64,000 nucleotides of DNA from Oopsacas minuta (Eukaryota; Porifera; Hexactinellida; Lyssacinosida; Leucopsacidae). This document shows, piece after piece, positions 45,066-55,869 of this stretch. The stretch lies in the NCBI GenBank assembly GCA_024704765.1, contig JAKMXF010000304.1, forward strand, positions 235,834 through 299,833, given 5' to 3'. The notes below the pieces were generated by a model. That model was given only the letters and a program-made list of their open reading frames with translations, was not told where the DNA came from and searched no databases. How positions within the stretch are numbered: the first letter of the stretch is position 1; each line of letters opens with the position of its first letter. A program made the position numbers and the translations under genes.

Positions 45066-47949
45066 GTAACTTCAAATCGATAATATTTGTATTATACTTA
45101 TATATGAAATCGACCCCGTACATTTCACTGGACAAGTCAAATTTTTAATTAACCCACTCAAAATATGTGAGGATGACGTCATCACTAAAATCACTAATTC
45201 ATAATTTTAATAGATTATCAGGGATTTATAAAGGGTATCCTGTTCAGATGTTTCAAGCATGCTATCTTCGTTTGATTTAGCCTTTCTAATACTTTTGTGA
45301 CGATTTAAAACCAATACAGGGTCACTGTAGCACAAAAGTCTGACTAAAATATCACGAAAGTTGTCAGAAAAGGATGTTTTTCTTGTTAAATTTTCTCTAT
45401 ACCTTCTGACATACTTATTGCAAGCCTCTAAACACTCTTCAGAAAGGTTTTGTAGTCCATAACCATGATTATAGCAATAAATTATTTGAAAACAATGAGC
45501 AAGCAGTTTATGAAGAAAGGGAGAGATGCTTACCCAAGGAAAGTGATTCAAAACAATTTCATACGTTTCCTTGCAAAGATTTTCAAGACCATGACAATTA
45601 ATGTGGTCTTTGCTGTTAACTATCCTCAAAATCACCGAGAGGTTGTTTTGAATCATTTTAAGGGTTGGTTTATCAACTGGGTTAATAGTGGAGGTAGCGC
45701 ATCTGAAGAAATCTCTTTTATCTCGAAAACAGTCTCGTGCAACATTGCCAGTTGTTGAAGTCCCCCCTTGACTAGAAGGAATATCGATTTTGATACTACA
45801 TTTGGCTTCTATAATTGATCTTATTCGTTTCAAAGAATCCTGTACTTTTGTGCATGTAGGTGACCACTTTTTACAACCTGCGTCTAAGTGATATATGAGT
45901 AACATATATCACCTAAAGACACAGAGATACGCATGCAATGGAGAAGCTGCTAAGATGTTTATTTCGGAAGTAGGGTGGTGGGTAATGCCACAGCGTTTTT
46001 TGGAAGGTAGGGCAAATATTTCGTCCTCATTAATATCGTCAAATAGTTGATTAGCATCAGCAATGTATCTATTAATTGGAAAACCTGATCTGGCCGACTC
46101 TAAACTATTGATTTCCTTTCCTGTGGCCGTGCAAAGATGACATGATGCACCACCCGCTCCATCTAATAGACCTGCCATTTTGGTATCAAATATAGATCGA
46201 ATAATTTCTACTTTTATGTGACGATTTTCAACTGCAATTCCTTGTTCTACAATTAATTTAGTTGCGGGATTTATGAGTGTATCCATAATAAATTTAACGT
46301 TTTCGTGATTTTCCTTCAACGCAATTAAGCAGACTGCTCTGAATGAAAAAGGTGAATTGGGGGAAGTATTGACGTATAATGAGAAACCTGTGTTATCTGT
46401 TATACTGAGAACTTTAAATCCGAATAGAATAATACTGTGTGTACCTAAACCTAGATTTGAGTTCACTTGGTTGTAAGAATTGTGTGAGCCTGATCCATCT
46501 AGACCGTCTGCAATTCGAACTGACAAAGGATATTGTGAGTTGTTTACAATGGAATCGAAGCTTAGAAGATGTCACTGAATGGTTAGTTCGAGTATTTCGA
46601 AATAAGAAACTGATACACCAATAGAGTTACCTTCGGGGTTAGTGACAAATAAAACACTTCGTGAAAGAGAAATTTCTTGACGGTATTGCGATATTAATTA
46701 TAGGATGGAAATACGATGTCTTGTTTCAGTAATTTCTTCAACTGTGTGTATTGAATGTTCCAATTTCGAGAAGATCTATTATATAACTTGACATAGGTAT
46801 CTAAACTTACTTTACATTTCCGTAACGTGCCTGTTGCGATTATTTCTTTGCATATACTGGAAGTTTCTCGATCATATTCCTGGATAGAAATTAATTCCAG
46901 AGCTAAAGCAGCAACTTTCTTCTCGTCAACCTGCTCCCTTTGGGCAACGAACTGAATATGCTTTAGCAAAACGTTCAAACGGTTTCGAGCAGCTTTCATT
47001 GTGAGTTTGAATAATGGTTTTCTGATCTCTGTTAGATTCTCTTCAATAAATGAGTGCTGCTCAGGGATAGAATCGACTGTGTCAATCGACATTTGTGATC
47101 CAGAGTTACAAGTAGTGACTGAATAAAACTCCATACCCTCCCAAACATTTAAGTTGTAAATCTTCTGGTAATGATCTCTGGATTTTCGAAGATTTCTTAA
47201 TTTCCAACGAATAGTTTCAAACAGATCATCTGACAAGGAATGAACTTCAATTATCTGACGAGCTGCACCAGAACAATTCCAACCATGTGATTTATAAATA
47301 TCGTATGCTTCTTTTTGTGTAATAAATGTTTAATCCATTGAACTGGTGGAAGGAAGTAATGTCTAGTAAGTATCAATAATGGGATAAATAACACAAGTTT
47401 GAAATTGAGCCGATCCCAGGGAAATTTGGATTGAAATTCGAAATGGGTGGAGAATGGGGCGCTAAAAATTGTATTAAATTAAGGGTAGTACAGTACTTTA
47501 ACATTGTTAAAAATATAGAGGCCCCATATTGTACCCATTTAAAAATCTACCTCTGAGTATGCCGAAATACATCCCGAAATTTGGTAATTTTCGGGGTTTC
47601 GAAAAAGAGTTCTCTCAAAAATTTCTATTAAGTTTGGGAAATATTAATGTTCAAAGTTATGATAGTGAATACTTATAAATGAATCACGAATTGAATTACT
47701 TGCAAGTAGGCATTTGATTGCATCTACTGCTAGAATTTATGATAACGTAATTATAGTTCGGAAAATGTTTTGAAACCTTATAAAATTACGTCATTAGACA
47801 ATGAGAATTTAAATTCACAAATAGAAGCTGAACCACAGTAAACACAATATAGTTGTATTCTCGACAGACTATTGAACAATATTAGAACAATTATAGATAG
47901 TTATGAGACCACAAAAAATTTGGCTAATTCTAGATGATGCCACACTGTG
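45024..47949 (-). mobile_element. RAG1/Transib-like DNA transposon with CACAGTG ends
   Basis: A 2926-bp element with perfect 12-bp inverted ends CACAGTGTGGCA / TGCCACACTGTG, flanked by CACCT on the left (45019-45023) and on the right (47951-47955); one extra G lies between the right end and its copy. A 5-bp duplication and CAC-starting ends are what Transib and RAG-type transposons produce. It holds one long transposase remnant on the minus strand and about 610 bp upstream of it. I find no second gene such as a kelch-type RAG2-like protein. It lies in the 15.1-kb intron of the DUF4139 gene. Confidence 0.85.
45207..47338 (-). pseudogene. RAG1-like transposase, few lesions
   Basis: About 710 codons from ATG at 47336-47338. 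The N-terminal part (TQKEAYDIYKSHGWNCSGAA; RKPLFKLTMKAARNRLNVLL) ends at SYN near 46694, where the frame shifts. The core follows: IADGLDGSGSHNSYN (first catalytic Asp, about 46507), TSPNSPFSFRAVCLIALKEN, GASCHLCTATG (CxxC), HPTSEINILAASPLHAYLCV, SSQGGTSTTGNVARDCF, LHKLLAHC (HxxxxH) and NLSEECLEACNKYVRRYREN (catalytic Glu at 45426-45428). RAG1 has the same order, including the zinc CxxC/HxxxxH pair. Lesions: TAA at codon 3, a frameshift, TGA near 46560, and TGA at 45909-45911 where a Trp is expected. No Asp is visible where RAG1 has its second (LHCD; here LHAY). Confidence 0.85.
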
Positions 47950-47955
47950 GCACCT
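47917..47955 (-). repeat. Right end of the RAG1-like element
   Basis: Read inward on the minus strand from 47949: CACAGTGTGGCA, then after 14 bases from the heptamer ATTAGCCAAATT (47928-47917). Outside lie one G and CACCT. The same two blocks are 23 bases apart at the other end. Confidence 0.85.
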
Positions 47956-47977
47956 TCCACCAAATACAACATTTTAG

Positions 47978-48360
47978 AGAACTTTAATGGCTCTATCACC
48001 CAATATATTGTCTAAAAAGATTGTAAGAATGAAGACGTCACCATCATTAAAAAGGTCTAAAATAAACAACGATCCCTTCAGAATGGAATTTTCTTCAAAG
48101 AAATACTTTTATCCAGAATTAAATTGCAGGCAACGAAAATTCAAGAGAAAAAATGAATATAGTTCACAAACACTACCAAGCAACTAATTGCTGTTACTAA
48201 ATAGGTTGTTAAGACATAATATCCTTGCGAAATTGGATTGTCGCATGAAAGTCCACAAGCCTAATACAGAGGAACTTCCAGATAGGAGAATCTCCATTAG
48301 CTAAACTTTGGAGCAGTTTTCAATGATTCAGGAGAAACTAGCGATTTCCATAATATTATT
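47978..48360 (+). pseudogene. Candidate host exon or decayed reading frame, basic protein
   Basis: An acceptor (CAACATTTTAG) opens RTLMALSPNILSKKIVRMKT, SPSLKRSKINNDPFRMEFSS and YPELNCRQRKFKRKNEYSSQ, then TAA at 48185-48187. The same frame continues past this single stop as LLLLNRLLRHNILAKLDCRM and KVHKPNTEELPDRRISIS to a second stop near 48303. ATT|GTAAGA near 48018 could be a donor, which would avoid the stop. It begins 29 bases outside the RAG1-like element. The protein is very basic. No family recognised. Confidence 0.3.
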
Positions 48361-48420
48361 TCAAGTTGATATATTAGGGGAGGTGAAGCTGAAAATATTT
48401 AGGAAACAGGTGTAATAGAC

Positions 48421-48560
48421 AGAGAGAGAACAGCAGCATCTGATGAAAATCAACAAACATTTTACAAATGAACAAGAAAGGGCTGGTTTTAGTACAAACT
48501 TAGCAGAATCAGGGCCTAGTCTAAATAAAAGTCCTAGAAAAACATCTGATAACTGATCTA
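48421..48560 (+). CDS. Candidate small exon, unknown protein
   Basis: After GTGTAATAG the plus frame reads TEREQQHLMKINKHFTNEQE, RAGFSTNLAESGPSLNKSPR and KTSDN to a TGA. It is short, hydrophilic and protein-like, and may belong with the basic frame at 47978. No known family. Confidence 0.25.
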
Positions 48561-49471
48561 CAGTACCTCTAATCACTTTGTAAACGAAGCACTGATTATG
48601 TATTACAATATTCTATAGTAAATTTCATTATAATTACAATATAAATGAAAAACATCAAACGTTTGGTTGGTACTAAACAAATATCTGATCAGGGCTCTAG
48701 CGAGCCAATGGAAAATTAGCAGCTATGTTATGTTAGCTTGGTATTCTACATTAATAGGTAGGGCGGCCCAGGCAGCACCACATAGGGCGACTCTGGATAA
48801 AAATTAAAGTTTGTTCGTGCAGATCATTACAATAGGGGTCCAAACCTTCTTCACAAGTGAAGCCCATTTAACGCTTTCTCTCTACTCTATGCCATACGCT
48901 GCAATACAAACTTTGAGTTCCTATGGGACTACAGACGTACATGAACAAAAAAGGGATAGATGAACCCCAGGTTGACCTAAACCACCTTGCATTTAGCATA
49001 CAACAAGACCCTATAAAATAGACATCATTTGTAGTTGACCATTTCCTTTGTTCTGTGCTTTGTCAGTTATATCAAGATTAGAGTAATTAGTTTTCAGTAA
49101 AAGGCTAATAAATATTCGTCAAATACAACATACTTAACAATAATTATGCTGAATAAATAAACATATAACACAGAATATAGATAAATGAGAATAACTTCAA
49201 TAACTAAGTGAGCGGAGTATTATGATGGTAGTAATAATGCATAAATCAGTACAAATTGACCAAAGTGACTAATGCAAATAGTAAAATGATTCATCGTTAG
49301 AGTTTCACAATAAATGCGTCAAAACAGGTATGCATATGTAAAAAGCAATTCCGGCGAGGAGTCAAATGGACCAATAAATATTCTTATGGATTGAATAATT
49401 ATCTTACCAAACGACAGATAAATAGTACCAATTATCTCCCCCAGAATCTAATCAAATTCGAATTTGAAATA
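48561..49471. other. Intron sequence, one possible repeat start
   Basis: Near 48755 GGTAGGGCGGCCCAGGCAGC stands out as GC-rich and could be the edge of a DNA element, but I found no matching end. Confidence 0.35.
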
Positions 49472-49945
49472 AGTGTAACCTCTACAAGTGGGGTCCCTAC
49501 AAATGGGGAACCACTATAAGCGGGTCTAGCTTCATTCATTTCGAGAGAACGAAAATCTGTAGCCAGCGATAGAGAAGTAGGGCCGACTTCAGGTATAATT
49601 ATGCCTCATACAATATATATTTACATCTGCAACTGGCGAAATATACAATAAATTTTAGTGAATAATCGATTTTTGCGTTCATTATGCAAAGAAACACGTT
49701 TTGTAGCTATGATGAATTGAAATCTTTGAGGTTTCTCAGAAGATATTCTCCTACAAATTTATATATTCAAGAAATAACTTTGGGGCATATTATAACCAGC
49801 AAATATCAATGAAAAACAGCGGTTGGCTATACATATTGACTAAAAATCTCTGACTAAAGTAGTTTACATTCAAAAAATAAATGTGGAATGGGAACTTATC
49901 AGGTATTCACCCTCCCGACATCGCCCACTTATAGAGGTTCTATTG
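49472..49945. mobile_element. Pogo-like MITE
   Basis: The left end AAGTGTAACCTCTACAAGTG follows TA at 49470-49471; the right end read inward from 49945 is CAATAGAACCTCTATAAGTG, with TA at 49946-49947. ACCTCTAnAAGTGGG is a common pogo/Tigger terminal sequence. AAGTGGGG/AAATGGGG-like words recur just inside. The element is 474 bp and non-coding. Confidence 0.7.
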
Positions 49946-50253
49946 TATGTGTATGTATATATTGATAATTGAAAAACAAAAATAAAATCTAAGCTAAAGA
50001 GTAAGTTTGGTGAAAACGCTTCTATTAACTCACTATACTTAATAACCCAATCAGGTATAATTTATACTAAATGATCAAAAATATGCAGCTGAAATATATA
50101 TTAAACCGAGTAAAACTGAAAATACCAAGAGTATGAAATGGCGTGGTGTCACCACCTACACTACCCACGTTGGAAGGGGCGCTAGAAAAGATGATACCTG
50201 GAAGATGATCGATAAAAATAAGGATATATACAAAAAGTCATAATAAGACGTAC

Positions 50254-50446
50254 AAATCTTGGTCATTGTTGGCATAATTGTAAGTTTCATCATAACGTCC
50301 CATTAATCCACTAATAGAACTGGCTCTGATTAGATGTAATTGAGATTGAAAACGTATAGAAAGTGTCTGTGGAACTAAGGTAGGCGGTTTACCAAGTAGT
50401 GGACTGGAGGTAGAAAGAGAAATAGAGCAATTTTTCCAATTCTCAC
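50254..50446 (-). CDS. DUF4139/F37C4.5-like protein, second recognised exon
   Basis: The acceptor GTGATTTTAG precedes GT GAG AAT TGG. With the G carried from the previous exon this reads TGENWKNCSISLSTSSPLLG, matching the family motif TGEDWxxxxLSLSTAxPxxG. It continues KPPTLVPQTLSIRFQSQLHL, then a variable region RASSISGLMGRYDETYNYAN. The donor GATTT|GTACGT leaves two bases, and the next exon supplies the third (Phe codon). The 193-base length fits both phases exactly. The exon stays open past the donor to a TGA, so failure to splice here would truncate the protein. Confidence 0.82.
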
Positions 50447-52274
50447 CTAAAATCACAACTAATATAAATACCAAATGAATTCTAGAAAGAAATGTGAAAA
50501 TTAAAGAATAAAGTTATCGGAAATCCCAGAGGCAGCGATAAATCCCCCTCAGGGAGCACAACCGGTCCAAGAGAAAGTTAGAGGGGCCACACCGAATCCT
50601 AACTGGGTTAAGAAACAAATAATTAGGTTGTCAAGATATTTAAATGTGAATAAAAGCAACATTGTAAGATGCTTTTGAGTCAGCATGACATAAAACAATC
50701 CAATATTTCACCATTAACATGTTTCTTTGAATATGTTAAATTATATAAAAGACCTAAAATGAAAAATGTATATTTGTGCCCTTTGGCACCCCTTATCACT
50801 GCTTTTGAGTAATCCCGAAATTATCCACAAAATTTCGAAATAATCACATGAAAATATGTTAAACCAAAAACCACAAAAAAGGAGGAGCAAATAGGTTACA
50901 TAACCAAAACTGGCGAGGGTGAACATTGTATAATATATACAAATGGCTCAGAACTCCGGTAGCTTTCCACAAATTATAAGATCATGATAATGGCATGAAA
51001 CATTAGCTCTGATATTAAGAATTATGGAAAATATATTGAATCATAGAGGCCATCGATATGACACCAATGTCGGCCTAAGTTATCTATTAAATAGTGAGTT
51101 ATAGAAATTGTCAGTGTTTTTGCATGCCTGCAGAGGTAGCGACAAGGGGATCTTAATCCTGTTAGGACTTCGGTGTGCCCCCGATAACATTCTCTGGGAA
51201 CGGTTATGCCTTCGTGAGACGGCGCTCTAGTGCCACCTATGGATGCCTGCAAATGAATTGAATTACTTTCAGATTAACGTTAATTGATATATTAGTGTTT
51301 CGTAACAAATTTCCAGTAATTTGATATATGCATATAATGATAATATTAGAGATTTCCCTGGAAAAGCAAAAAGCCCTTTGGAATGCAAACATTGCATTCT
51401 CAAAACTGACGAACTAAAAAGTGTGATCCCTTGTTCGACGACGCTAGGCTAGCTGGGATATCTAGACATATAAGGATCGACGATAGTATCATAAAACTAT
51501 TTGGTCAAATTTTCCTCCCTGGCCTCGGATATTACTGAAATATAAAAAAATATATTAATGTATCAATGTCAGAGTCTATTTGGTGAGTACAATCAGTAAA
51601 TATGTATTATATCCATATTTTCCAAAAAACAATAATCTATACTATTGCAACTAGCTTGCTAGGTCGCTATGCGACAGTTTAGTGCCTTAGATTGAAACAA
51701 GTATTAAACAGGTATATTTCATAATGCTTTTGGTGGCTTCGTGGCGGGATAAACTCGACACTTTGTGCCACGTGTGTATAATATAGCAGAAATATTAAGA
51801 GTAAATTATCAATGGTGCAACTAAATGACATCTAGTGGCATTGGGTGGTGAAACTGGAGATGATGTGTTGATTTTGATAAGTATCTAGTTATTTCGTGCC
51901 TCGAGTATACAGAAATTCTGAAATTTTTTGTCATTTGGAAAATTTGGATATTTTGTACTGTTATGATGACGAATAATCCCACTATGAGTTCGTTTTTGAT
52001 AATCAGGAAATGTAAAATATTGAGGGGCAGCTGTGATTCAAATTTCAACCTTCTATTGTGTATATTGGCAAAGCAGTGGTTAATAATGTAATATTATCGA
52101 AAATCCAAAGGTAACAATGACGTAATTATTTTGTTATCTTGGTGAATCTTTCGTCTAAGATTCAAGCCTGTACAAGCAAGGCCCAAAATACCACTGTATG
52201 CCAAAAATCAGTATGGGGTCTTCCAGTTTCTTCAATCAATTCTGGACATACAAACATATATATATGTACATATA
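50447..52274. other. Intron sequence without recognised gene
   Basis: No supported feature. The 76-codon minus-strand frame at 51022-51252 has no family likeness. Confidence 0.4.
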
Positions 52275-53611
52275 TCAGGGCGTTCAATAAGTCTTGCCGA
52301 TCATGATATATCTTAGGAATTAGTCAAGTAATATATCTAACTTTCATATATTATCAGCCCATATAGTTAAACTCCATATACTGAAAGTTTCAAGCTTATT
52401 CAATACAAATTATGAATTTTTGAGATTGTTACGTGTAGTCATTTTATACCCACTGTTGAATTTATGGCTACATATGATGATCATTTCAACCTCAAATGGC
52501 GAGCTTACATAGAGTTTCGCACAAAAACTCAAGATCCAGCCAGTACAGATCTTCAGCGAGTTACAGGAGATATTGTGCGTTGATTGCCCTTACAGATCTA
52601 CTGTAGAGCGATGGGCTGCCCGTTTTAGATCTGGTGACGCTGATGTCACAGATTTGCCTCGATCTGGAATACCGGTATCCGCCGCCACTTCAGAGAATAT
52701 CGCACTCATTGAAAGTATGGTCATGGAAGACAAGTGCATGGCTGTCAATCAATTAGAACAAAGTATGGAGATTTTTCATCGGGAGCTATTCATACAATTC
52801 TGATGACTGAGCTTGGCTACTGATCGATTTGTAGGAAATGGGTCCCGCATAAGCTCAGTGAGAATCAAAGGTTGGCACGACTGAATATTACCAAGAAACT
52901 CCTGGAAACTTATGAGAACTGCGATTCTAGACGCCTAACAGAGATTATTACTGGTGACGAGACGTGGGTATACTATTCAACACCCTATAGCAAGTATAAG
53001 AAGCGATCATGGGTGAGGGGCGACGAACAACCGGCCAAAATTCCTAGGCCCAACTTCAGAGAACCTAAGATTATGTATACCATCTTCTTCAGTAGTCATG
53101 GAATTGTCTTGCAATTACCTTGTGAGAGTGGCAAGGCTGTTACTGATACTTTCTTTATAGAGCAAGTGCTTCCAAATTTGAGAAAAATATAGAAAAGTAC
53201 CGCCCGAAAACCGGAAGTTGAGGAATGAAGATTTTAATTGATAACACCAGTTCCCATACAGCTAAGCTCACCAAATATTTCTTGGATGTAGAAGGGTTAG
53301 AATTACTTCCCTATCCACCATACTCACCAGACCTAGCTCCGTGTGATTTTTGGCTATTCCCCAAGCTTAAAATCTACCTTCAAGGCAAAGATTTTAACAC
53401 ATTACAAGCACTCGGAATGTGCCTGTTCAAATACTTCAAATCCATCCCCGAAGAAGAGTACAGAAATGTGTTTAATAAGTGGGTGGAAAGGTTAAAACTT
53501 TATGTATCTGCAGGAGGGGATTACTTTGAATAGATAATATAACGAATTAGTGTGTATAGTGTTTGTATCATATTCTATGATATCAGCCGCAAGACTTATT
53601 GAACGCCCTAG
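52275..53611 (+). mobile_element. Mariner element D
   Basis: A 1337-bp element between TA copies at 52273-52274 and 53612-53613. The left end is TCAGGGCGTTCAATAAGTCT, the right end read inward CTAGGGCGTTCAATAAGTCT; AGGGCGTTCAATAAGTCTTG is perfect in both. It lies in the 4.8-kb intron of the DUF4139 gene, in reverse orientation to it. Confidence 0.92.
52464..53533 (+). pseudogene. Mariner transposase D, frameshifted, catalytic residues kept
   Basis: Starts MATYDDHFNLKWRAYIEFRT; a frameshift near 52573 leads to CPYRSTVERWAARFRSGDAD. A further shift follows the second helix-turn-helix. From 52872: ARLNITKKLLETYENCDSRR, first Asp in ITGDETWVYYSTPYSKYKKR, PNFREPKIMYTIFFSSHG. A TAG at about 53190 interrupts. 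The last frame has the second Asp in LIDNTSSHTAKLTK and the third in YSPDLAPCDFWLF with exactly 34 residues between them (D34D, mariner type), then the tail GGDYFE and stop at 53531-53533. The C-terminal catalytic residues are intact, unlike mariners A and E. Confidence 0.9.
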
Positions 53612-55092
53612 TAGTTCACTTTAGCATTGTAATAAGTGTGCATAATAGTAAACTTCGCGGATTAGCAAGGAAGATTCAAGCAAAACACAATTGTTAATAG
53701 GCGATTTCCACATTAGTCAAGTTTGAAAACGACCCACAAACTACTTTCGATTAGTGATCGAGTTGAATAGACAGTTACGAAGTTCTTGCTAATTACAGTT
53801 GAAATCGGGTTATTTTGTATTCAAGTCAATGTAAGTATTCTTTATCAGAAATCCCTATATAAATAATAGGTTGTTTTGTGTTTGACTTCAAGTATTTTGT
53901 CTATCTGAGGGTGTAAACAATTGAAAATCAGTCCGACATATTTTGTATTATATTGTAAATTAGTGATTTTCCAAAATACTGGATTAGTCAATGCCCTAAT
54001 TAATAACAGCTAATATGCGCTCAAGGGTTTATTGTTTGGCGTATATTAGCTATCATTAATTTCTAGGAGTATTTAGCATAAAGGGTTTGGTCTATCGGCA
54101 TAATTGTTGTTTCGGAAGCGGAAAAATGGACACGCGATTTCAATTGTACCTGTAAACATTGTTTTCATAGGATATCAACTTAGGGTAATTTGTTTGGAGC
54201 ACCCCAATAATTCCCAGTGTTCGCAGCTGTAGCTAAATTAAGCCCTAACAAAATGGTGGATAAGCATATACATCACCCAATGAATTCTGATGGCTAGTAG
54301 GTAATCTTTCTGGTTTGGTGGTGCCAGCCACCAAACCTAAATTTCCCGAGAAATTAACATTTTAGGAATCTTCCAATAATTAATTGAATGAACAAGATAT
54401 CTATTGAAAATTAGAATATTTCTAGTACATTGACTGGGAATAACCTGATTGAGCTAGAAATGAGAGGTCCTAATATAAAGGACAAAAGTTTTGTGCAGCT
54501 AGTCCAAGAAATGGTGGAAGGGTAATTGCCTCAGTTGCCCCATACCCTAAATCAGTCAATAGCCAAACAGGAATAACTAGTTGTATCCATTAAATTCTAC
54601 TTCGACAACGCACATTGTATTTGAAATCAAAATTAGGGATACAATAGCTCACAAGAATGTTAACATACTTTGCAAGGTTTTGTAGTAACAAATGCCCAAA
54701 CTTCAGGGATAAGTGAAACAAATCAACTATCTCAACAAGAATTAATGGCAGAGACGTTAATACTTACCTCATGCTCTTAATATAGTGTATGAATTAGTAA
54801 TTTAGTAAATGTCAACATATTAAAAATGTATATAGTAACATCATATGCATAATTCAATACTCATCACTTAAAAATTACGAAAAGAAAATTGACTAAATAT
54901 GGTATGAAGGTAGTATGACGTCATTCCAGAAAATTCGAAGCCATATATAAATCTGATAGGTTTGATCGACTAGTTTGGGGCAATATCCCATAAATAAGTA
55001 ATACATTATGCAGAGCTAGCAGACACTTAAATAGCTAATCCGCCAATTTTATCATTTTGAGCAACAATAATTCGATATTTAAGTTCTAGCTA
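53612..55092. other. Intron sequence with a small hairpin
   Basis: Around 53999-54060, ATTAATAACAGCTAATATGC pairs with GCGTATATTAGCTATCATTA across a 20-base loop; this is the only structure I noticed. No gene is supported. Confidence 0.4.
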
Positions 55093-55133
55093 TTAAGCAG
55101 CACTAAGGGAAATGAATAAACCATTTCTCCAAT
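55093..55133 (-). CDS. Possible duplicate of the next exon's beginning (alternative terminal exon)
   Basis: Just 66 bases after the donor at 55199, an AG (TTTGCTGAAG) precedes AT TGG AGA. With the G from the upstream exon it reads GTDWRNGLFISLSAA and then stops (TAA at 55093-55095). Read without regard to splicing the peptide is EDWRNGLFISLSAA, which closely parallels ENWKNCSISLSTSS, the beginning of the exon 4.7 kb further on, and the family motif EDWxxxxLSLSTA. It may be a decayed tandem exon duplicate, or a real alternative end that truncates the protein in the DUF4139 domain. Confidence 0.4.
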
Positions 55134-55199
55134 CTTCAGCAAAAAATATAACAACAGATATTACAAAATCATCGAAAAAGGAAACGAGACAGAACTTAC

Positions 55200-55635
55200 C
55201 AGTGCCCTGCTTAACTATGCCAAAATAATATAATTCTAATTCGTTTTTCTCTGTGCTGAAAGATAGTTGATAAAAAGGGTTCCATGATGCATTGGAACAC
55301 AAATAAGTGAAAATTAAACAAATTTTACATTCTTCTTGAGATTCAACAATAACTTTAATAGCCTTGCAAAACTTCGTGGATTTATCATATTTATTACAAG
55401 ACAACTGTTGATTTCTATTCAGCTGCAATGCCTTAATTCTATTAGAAACAGAAGAAAGTTCGTTAGATAAAGAATTAAATAAATCTTGAGCAGCAAAATA
55501 GGAATTAGAAAAGAAACCTAAATAGTTTGACAGGTTATTGAGTGTTGATTTATCAAACATTTCAAAGTAGTCAACTCCTGGAGTAGCGAAGGTCTGCTCA
55601 GCTTTAACATCAGATAATGGCTTCTTTACGTTGCT
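55200..55635 (-). CDS. DUF4139/F37C4.5-like protein, first recognised exon
   Basis: The acceptor TATACTTTTAG opens AGC AAC in phase 0; the donor ACTG|GTAAGT is near consensus. The 145 codons begin SNVKKPLSDVKAEQTFATPG. The central part (LGFFSNSYFAAQDLFNSLSN, ELSSVSNRIKALQLN) has the coiled-coil character that joins the two halves of this family. It then enters DUF4139: SQEECKICLIFTYLCSNASW, NPFYQLSFSTEKNELELYYF, GIVKQGT. The motif LxYxxSNASWxPxY...LxYYGxVxQxTG is diagnostic. The N-terminal DUF4140 region must lie in exons upstream (beyond 55635 or outside the window); I did not find them. The 436-base length fits phase 0 in and phase 1 out. Confidence 0.85.
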
Positions 55636-55869
55636 CTAAAAGTATACGAAAAATATAATTCGAAATGTGAGAAATTCATCCAATGGTGGAAGGGTATTGG
55701 GGAATCAGAAGAATATGAAATTTAAAGGAAGAATTTTAGGAGCTACAATTATTCGATTTGAATTTGTGAATACCTGCGTTACGGCTGCTGTAAATAGCAA
55801 ATCAATGACACTTATTGCTACTATCTGGCTGGTGGTAATAGCCTTACCCATAAATTAATAGCAATAATA

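Noticed and set aside
45465-45758. A 97-codon plus-strand frame inside the RAG1-like element
   Set aside because: Antisense to the RAG1-like core; no family likeness of its own.
45024-47949. A true V(D)J nonamer (ACAAAAACC-like) at 12 or 23 bases from the heptamers
   Set aside because: Neither end has it in the correct orientation. The shared second block is ATTAGCCAAATT, which is unrelated.
45024-50253. A RAG2-like kelch protein accompanying the RAG1-like transposase
   Set aside because: No kelch-type repeat is visible in any frame inside the element or nearby; the element has room for only one protein.
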